Positions 40,953 to 54,681 of a DNA stretch of 64,000 nt are shown here, one piece after another (the first letter of the stretch is position 1; each line of letters begins with the position of its first letter). Below the pieces are notes generated by a model. That model ran no database searches and had not been told where the DNA came from. It saw only the letters and a program-made list of their open reading frames with translations. The translations under genes and the position numbers were made by a program. This DNA is from Chamaelirium japonicum (Eukaryota > Streptophyta > Magnoliopsida > Liliales > Melanthiaceae), in assembly GCA_947650365.1 (NCBI GenBank), contig OX393551.1:63419173-63483172 (forward strand). Reading direction: 5' to 3'.

Positions 40953-40957
40953 CAAAA
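40953..40957. other. Target-site duplication CAAAA, right of the copia element
   Basis: Perfect match to 31026-31030. The satellite resumes as TATAAAGAGTCTCATAGC, so joining the two flanks restores a normal monomer. Confidence 0.9.
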
Positions 40958-43661
40958 TATAAAGAGTCTCATAGCTAGGAGGGGTCCTACTATTGTAGGA
41001 TCCTAATTCATATAGATTACGCAAGGAGTCCAAATGGGTCTCATTATATTATAGGAGAGGTACATTTATATCTCAAATCGGTAACTTTAGCACCAATATT
41101 TGTATGGCTAAAATATAAAGAGTCCTATAGCTAGGTGGGATCCTACTATTATGGGATCTTTTTTTATGTAGTAGATTATAAGAGGAGTCCAAGTAGGGCC
41201 CATTTCAGTTGGTAAGTTCGACTATATTATAGAGGAGTACATCTATGTGTCAAAGGGGTGATTTTAACACCCGTATCTATATATTCAAAATATAGAGTCC
41301 CATAACTAGGAGGGGTCCCACTATTGTGGGATCCTTATTCATATGGTAGATTACAAGAGGAGTCCAAGTGGGTCCCACTCCAGTTGATATGATTTTTTAA
41401 GGTGGATAAATCTATATGTCAAAATGGTAACTTTAAAACCTACATCTATGTGGCGAAACTATAAAGAGTCACATTGTTATGAGGGTTCATACTATTGTGG
41501 GATCCTTATTCATATAGTAGATTACGAAAGAAGTCCAAATGGGGTTCACTCCAGTTGACAAGGTCGATTATAGTAAAGGAGGGTATATTCATATATAAAA
41601 GGGGTGACTTTAACATGTATATATGTGGCAAAAATATAAAGGAGCTAGGATGGGTCCTACTATTATATGATCTTTATTTATGTATTAGATAATAAGAGGA
41701 GTCCAAGTGGGGCCCACTCTAGTTGATAATTTCTCCTATTTATAGGGGTACATCTATAAGTATAAAGGGATAACTTTGACACACATATATATGCGACTAA
41801 AATATAAAGAGTCTCATAGGTATGATAGATCCCACTATTATAGAATCCTTATTCATATAGTAGATTATGAGAGGAGTCTAAGTGGGGCCCAATCTAGTTG
41901 GCATGGTCGACTAAATTATATGGGGTACATATGTATATCAAAGAGGTGATTTTAACACCTGTATATATATGGTCAAAATATAAGGAGTCTCATAGCTAGG
42001 AGGGGTCCTACTATTGTGGAATTCTTATTCATGTACTAGATTATGAAAGGAGTCCAAGTGGGGCATATTCCAGCTGTCAAGGTTGTCTAAATAATAGAGG
42101 GTACATCTTTGTGTCAAAGAAAAAACTTTAACACCCGTATTTATATGGCCAAAATGTAAAGATTCCCATATCTAGGTGGTATCCTACTATTGTAGGATCT
42201 TTATTTATATAGTAGATTATAAGAATAGTCTAAGTGGGGCCCACTATGGTTGACAAGGTCGACGGAATTATTGAGGGGTATATCTATGTGTCAAAGGGGT
42301 AACTTAACACTCGCACCTTGTGAGCAAACTATAAAAAGTTTTAAAACAAGGTGGGGTCCCAGTATTGTGGGATACTTATTCATATAGAAGATTACATGGA
42401 GGGTCCAAGTGGGGTCCACTGTAGTTAACAAGGTTGACTATATTATAGAGGGTACATCTTTGTGTCAAAAGGGTGACTTTAACACCCACATATGTGTGGC
42501 CCAAATATAAAATGTCCCATAGCTAGGGTCTTATTATTATGGGATCCTTATTCAAGTTGTAGATTACAAAATGAGTCATAGTGTTCCACTCTAGTTAACA
42601 ATGTCGACTGCATTAACACCCGTAGATGTGTGTCTTACAGAAGTAGATTATTAGAGGAGTCCAAGTTGGGCCCACTCTAGATAACAAAGTCAACTATTTC
42701 TAGGGCTATATCTATATATAAAAAGGGGTAACTTTGACACCTGTATATATGTGGCCAAAATATAAATAGTATCATAGCTAGGAGGGGTTCCACTTTTATG
42801 GGATCCTTATTCATAGAGTAGATTACGAAAGGAGTGCAAGTGAGGTTCTTTCTAGTTGATTAAGTAGGCTACATTATAAAAGGTGCATTTATGTGCCAAA
42901 GGGGTAACTATACCTCCCGTATCTGTATGGCCAAAATATAAATGGTCTCATAGGTAGGTGGGGACCTACTATTGTAGGATCCTTATTCATATAGTAGATT
43001 ACGAAAGAAGTCCAAGTATAGCCCACTACAGTTGACAAGGTCGACAACATTATAGAGGGTAAATCTGTGTATCAAATTAGTGACTTTAACACTCATATAT
43101 GTCTGGCCAAAATATAAATTCCTACAGCTAGGATAGGTCTTACTATTGTGGGATCTTTATTTATGTAGTAGATTACAAGAGGAGTCAAAATGGAGCCTAC
43201 TCTAGTTGACAAGGTCAACTATATTATAGGGGGTATATCTATGTGTCAAAAAGGTAACTTTAACACCCGTATCTGTGTGGCCAAAATATAAATAGTCCCA
43301 TAGTTATGAGGGTTCCAACTATTGGAGAATTCTTAATAATATAGTAGATTATAAAAGTAGTCCAAGTCGGTCCCACTCTGGTTAACACGGTCGATTGCAT
43401 TATAGGGGGTATATTTATGTATCAAAGGGGTAACTTTAACTCCCGCATCAGTGTGATCAAAATATAAAAAGTCTGACAGCTAAGAAGGATCCTAAAATTA
43501 TAAAACCCTTAATTATATAGTAGATTATAAGAAGAGTCCAAGTATGGCCTACTCCAGTTGATAAGACAACTATATTATTGGGGGTACATCTATGTCTTAA
43601 AAGTGTGACTTTAACACTCATATCTGTATAGCTAGAATATAAAGAGTCTCATCACTAGGAG

Positions 43662-45040
43662 CAAGGTATAAAATCTCAAGAATTATTATAAAATATTATA
43701 AAATATCTTGATTTTCTCAGACATTGGCACAAAATTTCTGTTAAGATATCGAACGGAATGGAACTCACGATAATATCATGATATTTTGCATGATATATTT
43801 GTCGGCACGAAATATCATATTTATCGTGCCAAAACACGCTGATTCATATCAATTTCTAAAAATTTCAAGATATTTTGGAAAATTTTGAGAAATTTTGAGA
43901 TATTAGCTCCGAAATATTGGGACTGACTGGTTATAAAAGCGGACTAGGGGTTTCATTCTCAGCAGCTTATTTAGATATAATAATATTTAATTTAATATCA
44001 TCTTATTTAACTTTTATTTTCTCTATTTACTTTAAGTTATTATATATAAATAAGTAAATACTCCCTATTTGATTTCAATAAAAATATCAAAAAAATCAAA
44101 AACTAAGTGAATCAAAAAGTATACTTTCAGTTTTAGTAGGAAAAAACAAATTTTTGGTTTTTCATAAAATTTGTATATTGAGAAAAATAGTTAAATCAAC
44201 TCATTTTTAGCTCAAGACTACACAAGACTATGGGTGCAACTTGGGTCGGATAAAACCAAGAACCGACCCAACCCGACCTAAATGGGTCAGGTTGGTTCTG
44301 GTATTTTGATTAAATGGGTTGGTTCGGTTCCATGTTTTGTGGACTTGATTAAATACGGGTCAGTTCCGGGTTGAGGGTCGGGCAACCCGAGAACCGAACT
44401 CATATATATTACGCCACATATATATGTCACAGGTTTTGACTTTTGGGGTCCATCACACTAGCATCCGAGTAAATGTTATTTGTTTGCTAACGTTGGTCCA
44501 ACTACCAAGAGAAATCAACAGGTGGCTAAAGACTAAAACCTAACATGGAACTTTAATTTGCTAGTAATTAGCAGATAACCATTATTTTTTTAGACCAACT
44601 CCCAACCCGAGAACCGACTCGACCTTAGTGTGGGTTAGGTTGGTTTGGGTCTAAATCCAAGTCGGGTTGGTTCGGGTTTCAATATGGTAGAACCGAACTA
44701 GTTCGGTTCGGTTCTGGGTTGGTTCAAACCCGAACCAACCCGATCCGAGTTACACCCCTACACAAGACTGCACAAGACTCACAAACTCAAATGCTGAATA
44801 CATGCTTTGTGAATCTCCATACCCGTAGATATAGTACAAATATTATCTTAGTATTTCAAATTATGTATATATACTTGGTTTATGACTATATAGAGATTTC
44901 CTGAAAAACTACATTAAAAAATCAATATTTTTACCATTTCTATAAAATCACAATATTTCCACAATGTCGAAATATTTTCAAGAAATATTTCTATATCCAG
45001 AGGGTCAAAATATTGACCAAAATGGAAATTTTGAACCTTG
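43662..45040. mobile_element. hAT-like non-autonomous element, copy D, interrupted by a nested MITE
   Basis: This copy spans 1379 bp. Without the 532-bp nested element and one 8-bp duplication it is about 839 bp, like copies C, F and G. Ends are CAAGGTATAAAATCTC and TTTTGAACCTTG, with the same flanks as the other copies. Shortly after it, near 45183, the satellite jumps to a different place in the higher-order unit, indicating a rearrangement. Confidence 0.75.
44229..44760. mobile_element. Nested hAT-type MITE, 532 bp
   Basis: Flanked by perfect 8-bp duplications CACAAGAC (44221-44228 and 44761-44768), diagnostic of hAT-type insertion. Termini are TATGGGTGCAACTTGGG and, reading inward from the right end, TAGGGGTGTAACTCGGATC. 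The subterminal regions are packed with GGGTCGG, GGTTGGTTCGG and CCGACCC motifs, which in hAT elements can be transposase-binding repeats. No coding is present. It inserted into hAT-like copy D or its ancestor. Confidence 0.88.
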
Positions 45041-48000
45041 GCTATGAGGGGTCCTACTATTGTAGGATCATTATTCATGTATTAGATTACGAGAGGAGTC
45101 CAAATAGTGCCGACTCTAATTGACGAGGTCATCTACTATAAAGGGGGTACATCCAAGTAGGGCCTGCTCCAGTTAACAAGGTCCTTATTTATGTAGTAGA
45201 ATATAGGAGGAGTCTAAATGGGTGCACTCTAGTTTTCTAGGCTGCCGATATTATAGAAAGTATATCTTTGTGTCAAAGGGGTAATTTTAACACCCATATC
45301 TGTGTGGGCGTAATCTAAAGAGTCCCATAGGTAGGAGGGTCCTATTATTATTGGATCTTTATTTATGTAGTATATTATAAGAGGAGTCAAAGTGGGACTA
45401 CTCTAGTTTATAAATTCAACTATATTATAGGTTGGTACATCTATGTATCAAAAAGATAACTTTAATACTCGCATCTGAGTGGCCAAAATATAACGAGTAC
45501 CATAGTTAAGAGAAGTCACACTATTATGGGATCCTTATTCACGTAGTAGATTACGAATTGACAAAAAGTAGAACCCGCAAGGGGGTACATCAATATATAG
45601 TAGATTATGAATGGAGTCAAAGTGAGGCCCATTAGTATGGAAAAAAATAAAATATCCTATAGCTAGGATGGGTCCTACTATTATGGGGTCCTTATTCATA
45701 TAGTAGATTACGAGATGTGTCCAAGTGGGGCCACTCCATTTGACAAGGTTGACTATATTATAGCGGGAAATATCTGTGTCAAATGGGTGACTTTAACACC
45801 CATATTTATATGGCGAAAATATAAAAAGTCATATACCTAGGAAGGGTCCTACTAATGTGGGATCCTTATTTATGTAATAGATTACAAAAGAAGTCCAAGT
45901 TGGTCCTAATCCATTTGAGAAAATCGATTATATTATAGAGGGTACATCTGAGTATCAAAGGGGTGACTTTAACACCCATATCTGTGTGCCCAAAAACTAA
46001 AGAGTCATTACTAGAAGGGATCCCACTATTAAGGGATCCTTATTCATATAGTAGATTACGAGAGTAGTGCAAGTGGGGCCACTCCAGTTGACAAGATCAA
46101 CTATATTACAGGAGGGAACATCTATGTATCAAAGAGGTGACTTTAATACCTGTATCCGTGTGGCTAAAATATAAAGAGTCTCATAATTAGAAAAGGTCTG
46201 ACTATTGTGGGATCTATATTCAAATAGTATATTACGAGAGGAGTCCAAGTGGGGCCCACTCCTGTTGACAAGGATGACTATATTATAGGGGATGTATCTA
46301 TATGACAAAGGGGGACTTTAACACCCGCATCTATGTGTCCAAAATATAAAGAATCCTATAGTTAGGAGTGATCTCACTATTGTAGGATCCTGATTCATAT
46401 AGTAGATTACGAGTGGAGTCTAAGTAGGCCTCACTTTAGTTGACAAGTATGATGATATTATAGGGGGTACATCTATATGTCAAAAGGGTGACTTTAACAC
46501 CCGTATTTGTATGGCCAAAATATAAAGAGTTTTATATTTATGAGGGGTCACACTACTATGGTATCCTTATTCATATAGTCGATACTATTTTTGCGGGTAT
46601 ATCTATATCTCAAAGAGATAACTTTAACACCCATATTTGTATGACCAAAATATAAAAAGTCTTATAGCTAAGAGGGGTCCCATTATTATGGGATCCTTAT
46701 TCATATAGTAGATTACGCAAGGAGTCCAAATGGGTCCCAGTATATTATAGGGAAGGTACATCTATGTCTCAAATCGGTTACTTTATAACCTGCATCTGTG
46801 TGGCCAAAATATAAAGAGTCACATAGCTAGGTGGGATTCTACTATTGTAGAATCCTTATTCATATAGTAGATTATGAGAGAAGTCCAAGTAGGGCCCACT
46901 CCAGTTGGTAAATTTGACTATATTATAGGGGAGTACATCTATGTGTCAAAAGGGTTATTTTAACACTATTATAGGATCCTTAATCATAGAGTCCCATAAC
47001 TAGGAGGGATCCCACTATTATGGGATCCTTAATTATATAGTAGATTACGAGATGAGTCTATGTGGGTCCCACTCTAGTTGATATGATCTACTATATTATA
47101 GATGGGTATATCTTTGTGTTAAAATGGTAACTTTAAAATCCGTATCTATGTGGCAAAAATATAAAGACTCACATAGTTGGGAGGGTACCTACTATTATGG
47201 GATCATTGTTCATATAGTAAATTACGAGAGGAGTCCAAATGGTGTTAACTCCTATTGACAAGGTCGACTACAATAAAGAAGGGTATATTTATATATCAAA
47301 GGGGTGACTTTAACACTCATATATATATGGAAAAAATATAAAGGGTCATATTGCTAGGATGGGTCCTACTATTGTGAGATCTTTTTTTATATAGTAAATA
47401 ATAAGAGGAGTCCAAGTGGGGCTCACTCTAGTTGATAATTTCAACTACTTATAGGGGTATATCTATATGTATAAAGGGGTAACTTTGATACGCATATATG
47501 TGCGACCAAAATATAAAGAGTCTCATAGTTAGGATAGATCCTACTATTATAGAATCCTCATTCATGTAGTATATTATGAGAGGTAGTAGGGCCCACTCTA
47601 GTTAACAAGGTCGAGTATATTATAAAGGGGTACGTTATAGTGTCAATGGGGTGACTTTAACCCCCGTATCTGTGTGGCCAAAGTATAAAGCATTTTATAG
47701 CAGGGCTACTTATTATGGGATCCTAATTTATATAGTAGATTATGAGAAAATTCTAAGTGGGACCAAATTTTGTTGACAAGGTCGACTAAATTATATAGGG
47801 TACATCTATATATCAAATGGATGATTTTAACACCCTTATCTGTATGGCTAAAAAATAAAAGGTCTTATAGCTAGGAGGGTCTTACTATTATGGGATTCTT
47901 ATTCATATACTTGATTATGAAAGGAGTCCAAGTGGGGCCTATTCCAGCATCTAAATAATAAGGGGTATATCTATGTTTCAAAAGAAAAACTTTAACACCC

Positions 48001-49521
48001 GCATCTATATGGCCAAAATATAAAGATTACTATATCTAGATGGTATCCTACTATTGTAAGATCTTTATTTATATAGTAGATTATGAGAAGTCTAAGTGAG
48101 GCCTACTATGGTTGACAAGGTCGACAGAATTATTGGGGGGTATATCTATATATCAAAAGGGTAACTTAACACCTACAACTATATGAGCAAACTATAAAGA
48201 GTTTTAAAACGAGGTGAAGTCCCAGTGTTGTGGGATTCTTATTTATGTAAAAGATTACATGGATGATCCAAGTGGGGTCCACTGTAGTTAAGAAGGTCGA
48301 CTATATTATAGATGGCACATCCTTATGTCAAAGGGGTGACTTTAACACCCACATATATGTGGCCCAAATATAAAGAGTCCCATAACTAGGAGGGGTCCTA
48401 CTATTATGAGATCATTCAAGTTGTAGATTACAAAATAAGTCGCAGTGTCCCACTCTAGTTAACAATGTCAACTATATTAACACTCGTATCTGTGTGTTTT
48501 ATGAAAATAGATTATTAGAAGAGTCCAAGTAGGGCCCACTCTAGATGACAAATTTGGCTACTTATAGAGGCTATATCTATATGTAAAAAGGGGTAACTTT
48601 GACACCCATATATGTGTGGCCAAAATATAAATAGTATCATAGCTAAGAGGGGTTCCACTTTTATAGGATCCATATTCATATAGTAGATTAAGAAAGGAGC
48701 CTAAGAGAGACCTTCTCTAGCTGATTAAGTCGACAATATTATAAAAGGTATATTTATATGTCAAAAGGGTAACTTTAACACCCATATCTATTTAGCAAAA
48801 ATATAAAGTGTCTTATAGGTAAGTGGGGTCCTACTATTGTAGGATCCTTATTCATATAAAAGATTATGAAAGAAGTCCAAGTAGAGTCCACTACTGCTGA
48901 CAAGGTCGACTACATTATAGATGGTAAATCCATGTATAAAATTAGTGACATTAACACCTATATATATCTGGCCAAAATATAAAGTCCTATAGCAGGACAG
49001 GTCTTATTATTATAGGATTTTAATTTATATTAAAAGAGGAGTCAAAGTGGAGCCCACTCTAGTTGATAAGGTCGACTATATTATAGGGGGTACATCTATG
49101 AGTCCAAGGGGTGACTTTAATACCCATATCTATATGGCCAAAATATAAATAGTCCCATAATTAGGAAAGGTCCCACTATTGGGGAATCCTTAATAATGTA
49201 GTAAGTTACGAAAGGAGTTATAGTTGATCCCACTCTGGTTGACAAGGTCAATTGCATTATAGGGGGTACATTTATGTGTCAAAGGGGAAACTTTAACTCT
49301 CACATCAGTATGACCAAAATATAAAGAGACCCACAGCTAGGAAGGATTCTATAATTATGAAATCCTTAATTATATAGTAGATTATAAGAAGAGTCCAAGT
49401 GGGGCCCACTCAAGTTGATAAAATCAACTATATTATAGAGAGGTATGTCTATGTGTCAAAAGTGTGACTTTAATACCTATATCTTTATTTACCAAAATAT
49501 AAAGAGTCTCAAAGTTAGGAG

Positions 49522-50208
49522 CAAGGTACAAAATCTCAAGAATTTTTATAAAATATTATAAAATATCTCGGTTTTCTCAGACTTCAGCACAAAATTCCTA
49601 TTGCGATATCGAACGGAATGGAAATCACAATAATATCGCAATATTTTGCATGATATATTTGTTGGCATGAAATATCGGGATTTATCCTGCCAAAACACAC
49701 TGATTCACATCAATTTCTTGAAAATTTTGAGTTATTTTTGAAAACTTTTAAGAAGTTTTGAGATTTTAGCTCCAAAATATTAGGACTGACTGGTTATAAA
49801 AGGGGACTGGGGGTTTCATTCTCTGCAGTTTATTTATATATAATAATATTTAATTAAATATCATCTTACTTTACTTTTAATTTCTCTATTTACTTTAAGT
49901 TATTATATATTAATAAACAAATACCCCCAATTTGATTTCAATAAAAATATTAAAAAAATAAAAAACCAAGTGAATCAAAAAGTATACTTTTAGTTTTAGT
50001 AGGAAAAAATAATTTTTTGGTTTTTTATAAAATTTGTATATTGAGAAAAGTTGTTAAATCGACCTATTTTTAACTCAAGACTGCACAAGACTAAGGGTGC
50101 AACTTGAGTTGGGTAAAACCGAGAACCGACCCAACCTGACCTAAATGGGTCGGGTTTATTCTGGTATTTTTTTTAAATGGGTTGGTTCGGTTCTAAGTTT
50201 TGTGGACC
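49522..50208. mobile_element. hAT-like element, copy E (right part lost)
   Basis: Starts CAAGGTACAAAATCTC like the other copies and is collinear with copy D up to and into the nested MITE. It then breaks off at about 50208 and continues directly in satellite (AAAATATCCTATAGCTAGG). The right part of the element is missing. Confidence 0.75.
50092..50208. mobile_element. Nested hAT-type MITE remnant in copy E
   Basis: About 117 bp of the left end of the same MITE as at 44229-44760, at the same position and after the same CACAAGAC (50084-50091). The shared insertion point shows that copies D and E derive from one ancestor that already carried the MITE. The right part was removed by a later deletion. 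Confidence 0.85.
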
Positions 50209-53200
50209 CCGATAAAATATCCTATAGCTAGGAGGGGTCCCACTATTATGGGGTCCTTATTCATATTGTAGATTAAGAGATGTATCCAAGTGGGGCCACT
50301 CCATTTGACAAGGTCGGCTACATTATAGCGGGAAACATCTGTGTCAAATAAGTGACTTTAACACTCGTATCTATATGGTGAAAATATAAAGAGTCATATA
50401 CCTAGGAAGGGTCATACTAATATGGGATCCTTATTAATGTAGTAGATTACAAGAGGAGTCACATTGCTAGAAGGGATCCTACTATTAAGGGATCCTTATT
50501 CATATAGTAGATTATGAGAGTAGTGCATATGGGATTACTCCAGTTGACAAGATCGACTATAATACATAAGGAAACATCTATGTATCAAAGGGGTGACTTT
50601 AACACTAGTATTTGTATGGCTAAAATATAAAGAGTCTCATATTTAGAAGAGGACTAATTATTGTGGGATCCATATTCATGTAGCATATATGAGAGGAGTC
50701 CAAGTGGGTCCTACTCCTATTGACAATGATGACTATATTATAGGGGGTACATCTATATGGCAAAGGGGAACTTTAACACCCATATCTATGTGGCCAAAAT
50801 ATGAAGAATCCTATAGCTACGAGAGATCTTACTATTGTGGGATCCTTATCTATATAGTAGATTACGAGAGGAGTCTAAATAGGGCCCACTCTAGTTGACA
50901 AGTACGATGACATTATAGGGGGTATATCTATATGATAAAGGGGTGACTTTAATACCCATATCTGTATGGCCAAAATATAAAGAGTCCTATTTCTATAAGG
51001 GGTCACACTACTATGGTATCCTTATTCATGTAGTAGATTACAAGAGAAGTCCAAGTGGGGCCTACTTCAGGTTATATGTCGACTCTATTATTGGGGGTAT
51101 ATCTATGTTTTAAAGAGGTAACTTTAACACCCGTATTTGTATGACCAAAATATAAAGAGTCTCATAGCTAGAAGGGGTTCCATTATTATAGGATCCTTAT
51201 TCATGTAGTAGATTACGCAAGAAGTCCAAATGGGTCCTACTACATTATAGGGGAGGTACATCTATGTCTCAAATCGGTAACTTTAACACCAGCATCTGTA
51301 TGGCCAAAATATAGAAAGTCCTATAGCTAGATGGGATCCTACTATTATGGGATCCTTAATCATGTAGTAGATTACGAAAGTAGTCCAAGTAGGGCCCACT
51401 CCAATTGGTAAGTTCGGCTATAATTTAGAGGAGTATATCTATATATTAAAGGGGTGACTTTAACACCCATATCTATGTGACCAAAATATAGTCTCATAGC
51501 TAGGAGGGGTCCCACTATTGTGGGATCCTTAATCATATAGTAGATTACGAGAAGAGTCCAAGTGGGTCTCATTCCAGTTGATATAATCTACTATATTATA
51601 TCTATGTTTTAAAATAGTAACTTTAAAACCCGTATCTGTGTGACGAAAATATAAAGAGTAATATAGCTAGGAGGGTTCCTACTATTGTGGGATCCTTATT
51701 CATATAGTAAATTATGATAGGAGTCCAAATAGGGTTCACTCTAGTTGACTAGGGCGACTACATTAAAAAAGGGTATATTTATATATCAAAGGGGTGACTT
51801 TAATACTCGTTATATATGGCAAAAATTTAAAGGGTCCCATAGCTAGGATGGGTCCTACTATTGTGAGATCTTTAGTTATAACGTAAATAATACGAGGAGT
51901 CCAAGTGGATCCCACTCTAGTTGACAATTTCGACTACTTACAAGGGCACATCTATATATATAAAGGAGTAACTTTAACAAGTATATATGTAGGACCAAAA
52001 TATAAAGAGTCTCATAGTTAGGATAGATCCTACTATTATAAAATCCTTATTCATATAGAAGATTATAAGAGGTGTCCAAGTGGGGCCCACTCGAGTTGAC
52101 AAGGTCGACTATATTATAAGGGGTACTTCATAGTATCAATGGAGTGACTTTAACCTCTGTATTTGAGTGGCCAAAATATAAAGAGTTTCATATCTAGGAA
52201 GGGGTCACCCACTATAGGATCCTAATTTATAAAGTAGATTATGAGAGGAGTCTAAGTGGGGCCCAATCTAGTTGACAAAGTCGACTAAATTATATAGGGT
52301 ACATCTATATATCAAATGGGTGATTTTAACACCCATATCTGTATAGCCAAAATATAAAAAGTCTTATAGCTAGGAGGGGTCCTACTATTGTGTGATTGTT
52401 ATTCATGTACTAGATTATGAAAAGAGTCTAAATGGGGCCCACTATGGTTGGCAAGGTTGACGGAATCATAGAGGGGTATATCTATGTGTCAAATGAGTAA
52501 CTTTAACACCCGCATCTGTGTGAGCAAACTATACAGAGTTTTAAAATAAGGCAGGGTCGACCCAGTATTGTAGGATTCTTATTCATATAGAAGATTACAT
52601 GGAAAGTCCAAGTGAGATCTATTGTAGTTATCAAAGTCGATATATTATAAAGGGTATAACTTTGTATCAAAGGGGTGACTTTAACACCCACATATGTGTG
52701 GCCCAAATATAAAGAGGGGTTTAACTATTATGGGATTCTTATTCAAGTTGTAGATTATGAAATGTGTCGTAGTGACCCACTCCAGTTAATAATATCGACT
52801 ACATTAACACCCGTATATTTGTGTCTTACAAAAGTATATTATTAAAAGAGTCCAAGTATGACCTATTCTAGATGACAAAGTTGACCACTTATAGGGGCAA
52901 TATCTATATATGAAGAGGGGTAACTTTGACACTTGTATATGTGTGTCCAAAATATAATGCGTATCATAGATAGGAGGGGTTCTACTGTTATGGGATCCTT
53001 ATTCATATAGTAGATTACAAAAGGAGTCCAAGTGAGGCCCTCTCTAGGTGATTAAGTCGACTATATTATAGGAGGTACATTTATGTGTCAAAGGGGTAAC
53101 TTTAATATCCGTATCTATGTTACCAAAATATAAAGAATCTCATAGGTAGGTGGCCTCCTACTATTATAGGATCCTTATTCATATAGTAGATTACGAAAGA

Positions 53201-53851
53201 AGTCCAAGTAGAGCTTACTCCAGTTGACAAGGTCGACTACATTATTGAGGGTAAATCTATGTATCAATTTGTGACTTAAACACCCATAAATATCTGGCCA
53301 AAATATAAAGTCCAACAGCTAGGATGGGTCTTACTATTATGGGATCTTAATTTATATAGTAGATTACAAGAGGAGTCCAAGTGGAGCCCACTCTAGTTGA
53401 TAATGTCGACTATATTATAGGGGTACATCTATGTGTCAAAGGGGTGAATTTAACACTCGTATCTGTGTGGCCAAAATATAAATAGTCCTATAGTTAGGAG
53501 AGGTCCTACTATTGTGGAATCCTTAATAATGTAGTAGATTATAAAAGCAGTCCAAGTCGGTCCCATTCTGGTTGACAAAGTTGATTGCATTATAGGGGGT
53601 ACATTTATGTGTAAAAGAGGTAACTTTAACTCCTACATCAGTGTGACCAAAATATAAAGAATCCCATAGCTATGAAGGATCCTATAATTATGGAATTCTT
53701 AATTATATAGTAGATTATAAGAAAAGTCCAAGTAGGACCCACTCCAGTTGATAAAATCAACTATATTATAGGGGGGTACGTCTATGTATCAAACGTGACT
53801 TTAACAGATATATCTATATGACCAAAATATAAAGAGTCTCATAGCTAGGAG

Positions 53852-54681
53852 CAAGGTATAAAATCTCAAGAAATTTTATAAAATATTATAAAATATCTCG
53901 GTTTTCTCATACCTCGGTATGAAATTCTTATTGCGATATCAAACGGAATAGAAGTCACGATAATATCAGATATTTCGCACGATATATTTGTCGGCATGAA
54001 ATATTGCGATTTATCGTGCCAAAACACGCTGATTCACATCAATTTCCTAAAAATTTTGAGATATTTCAAAAAATTTCAAGATTTTAGCTCCGAAATATTG
54101 GGACTGACTGGTTATAAAAAGGGACTGGGGGTTTCGCTCTCAACAGCTTATTTATATCTATTAATATTTAATTAAATATCATCTTACTTAACTTTTATTT
54201 TCTTTATTTACTTTATGTTAATATATATAAATAAGCAAATACTCCCTATTTAATTTTAATAAAAATATCAAAAAAATCAAAAACCAAGTGAACAAAAATT
54301 ATACTTTTAGTTTTAGATGGAAAAAAACAGTATTTTGGTTTTTCATAAAATTTATATGTTGAGAAAAGAGGTTAAATCAACTTATTTTTAGCTCAAAAAT
54401 ACATTAGAATGCATAAGACTAACAAACTCAAATACATAATACATGCTTTATGAAGCTCTACACCCATGGATAGGGTACAAATATTATCTGAGTGTTCCAA
54501 ATTGTCTATATATACTTTGTTTATGACTATATAGAGATTCACTGAAAAAATCTATTAAAAAATAGGTATTTCCATTATTTTTATAAAGTCACAATATTTC
54601 CACATTGTCGAAATATTTTCACAAAATTTTTCTATATCTAGAGGGTCAAAATATTGACCGAAATAAAAATTTTGAACCTTG
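53852..54681. mobile_element. hAT-like non-autonomous element, copy F
   Basis: 830 bp, starting CAAGGTATAAAATCTC and ending TTTTGAACCTTG. Same monomer phase and flanks (CTAGGAG and GCTATGAG) as copy C. It lacks the nested MITE. Confidence 0.75.

Larger units (their letters stand above)
45962..50457. repeat. Higher-order repeat unit, type II (4.5-kb copy with element E)
   Basis: Runs from one marker monomer (TATTAAGGGATCC variant) to the next. It is collinear with 30303-45961 once the copia element and nested MITE are subtracted, but is shortened at its right side by the deletion near 50208 and by another junction near 50457. Confidence 0.6.
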
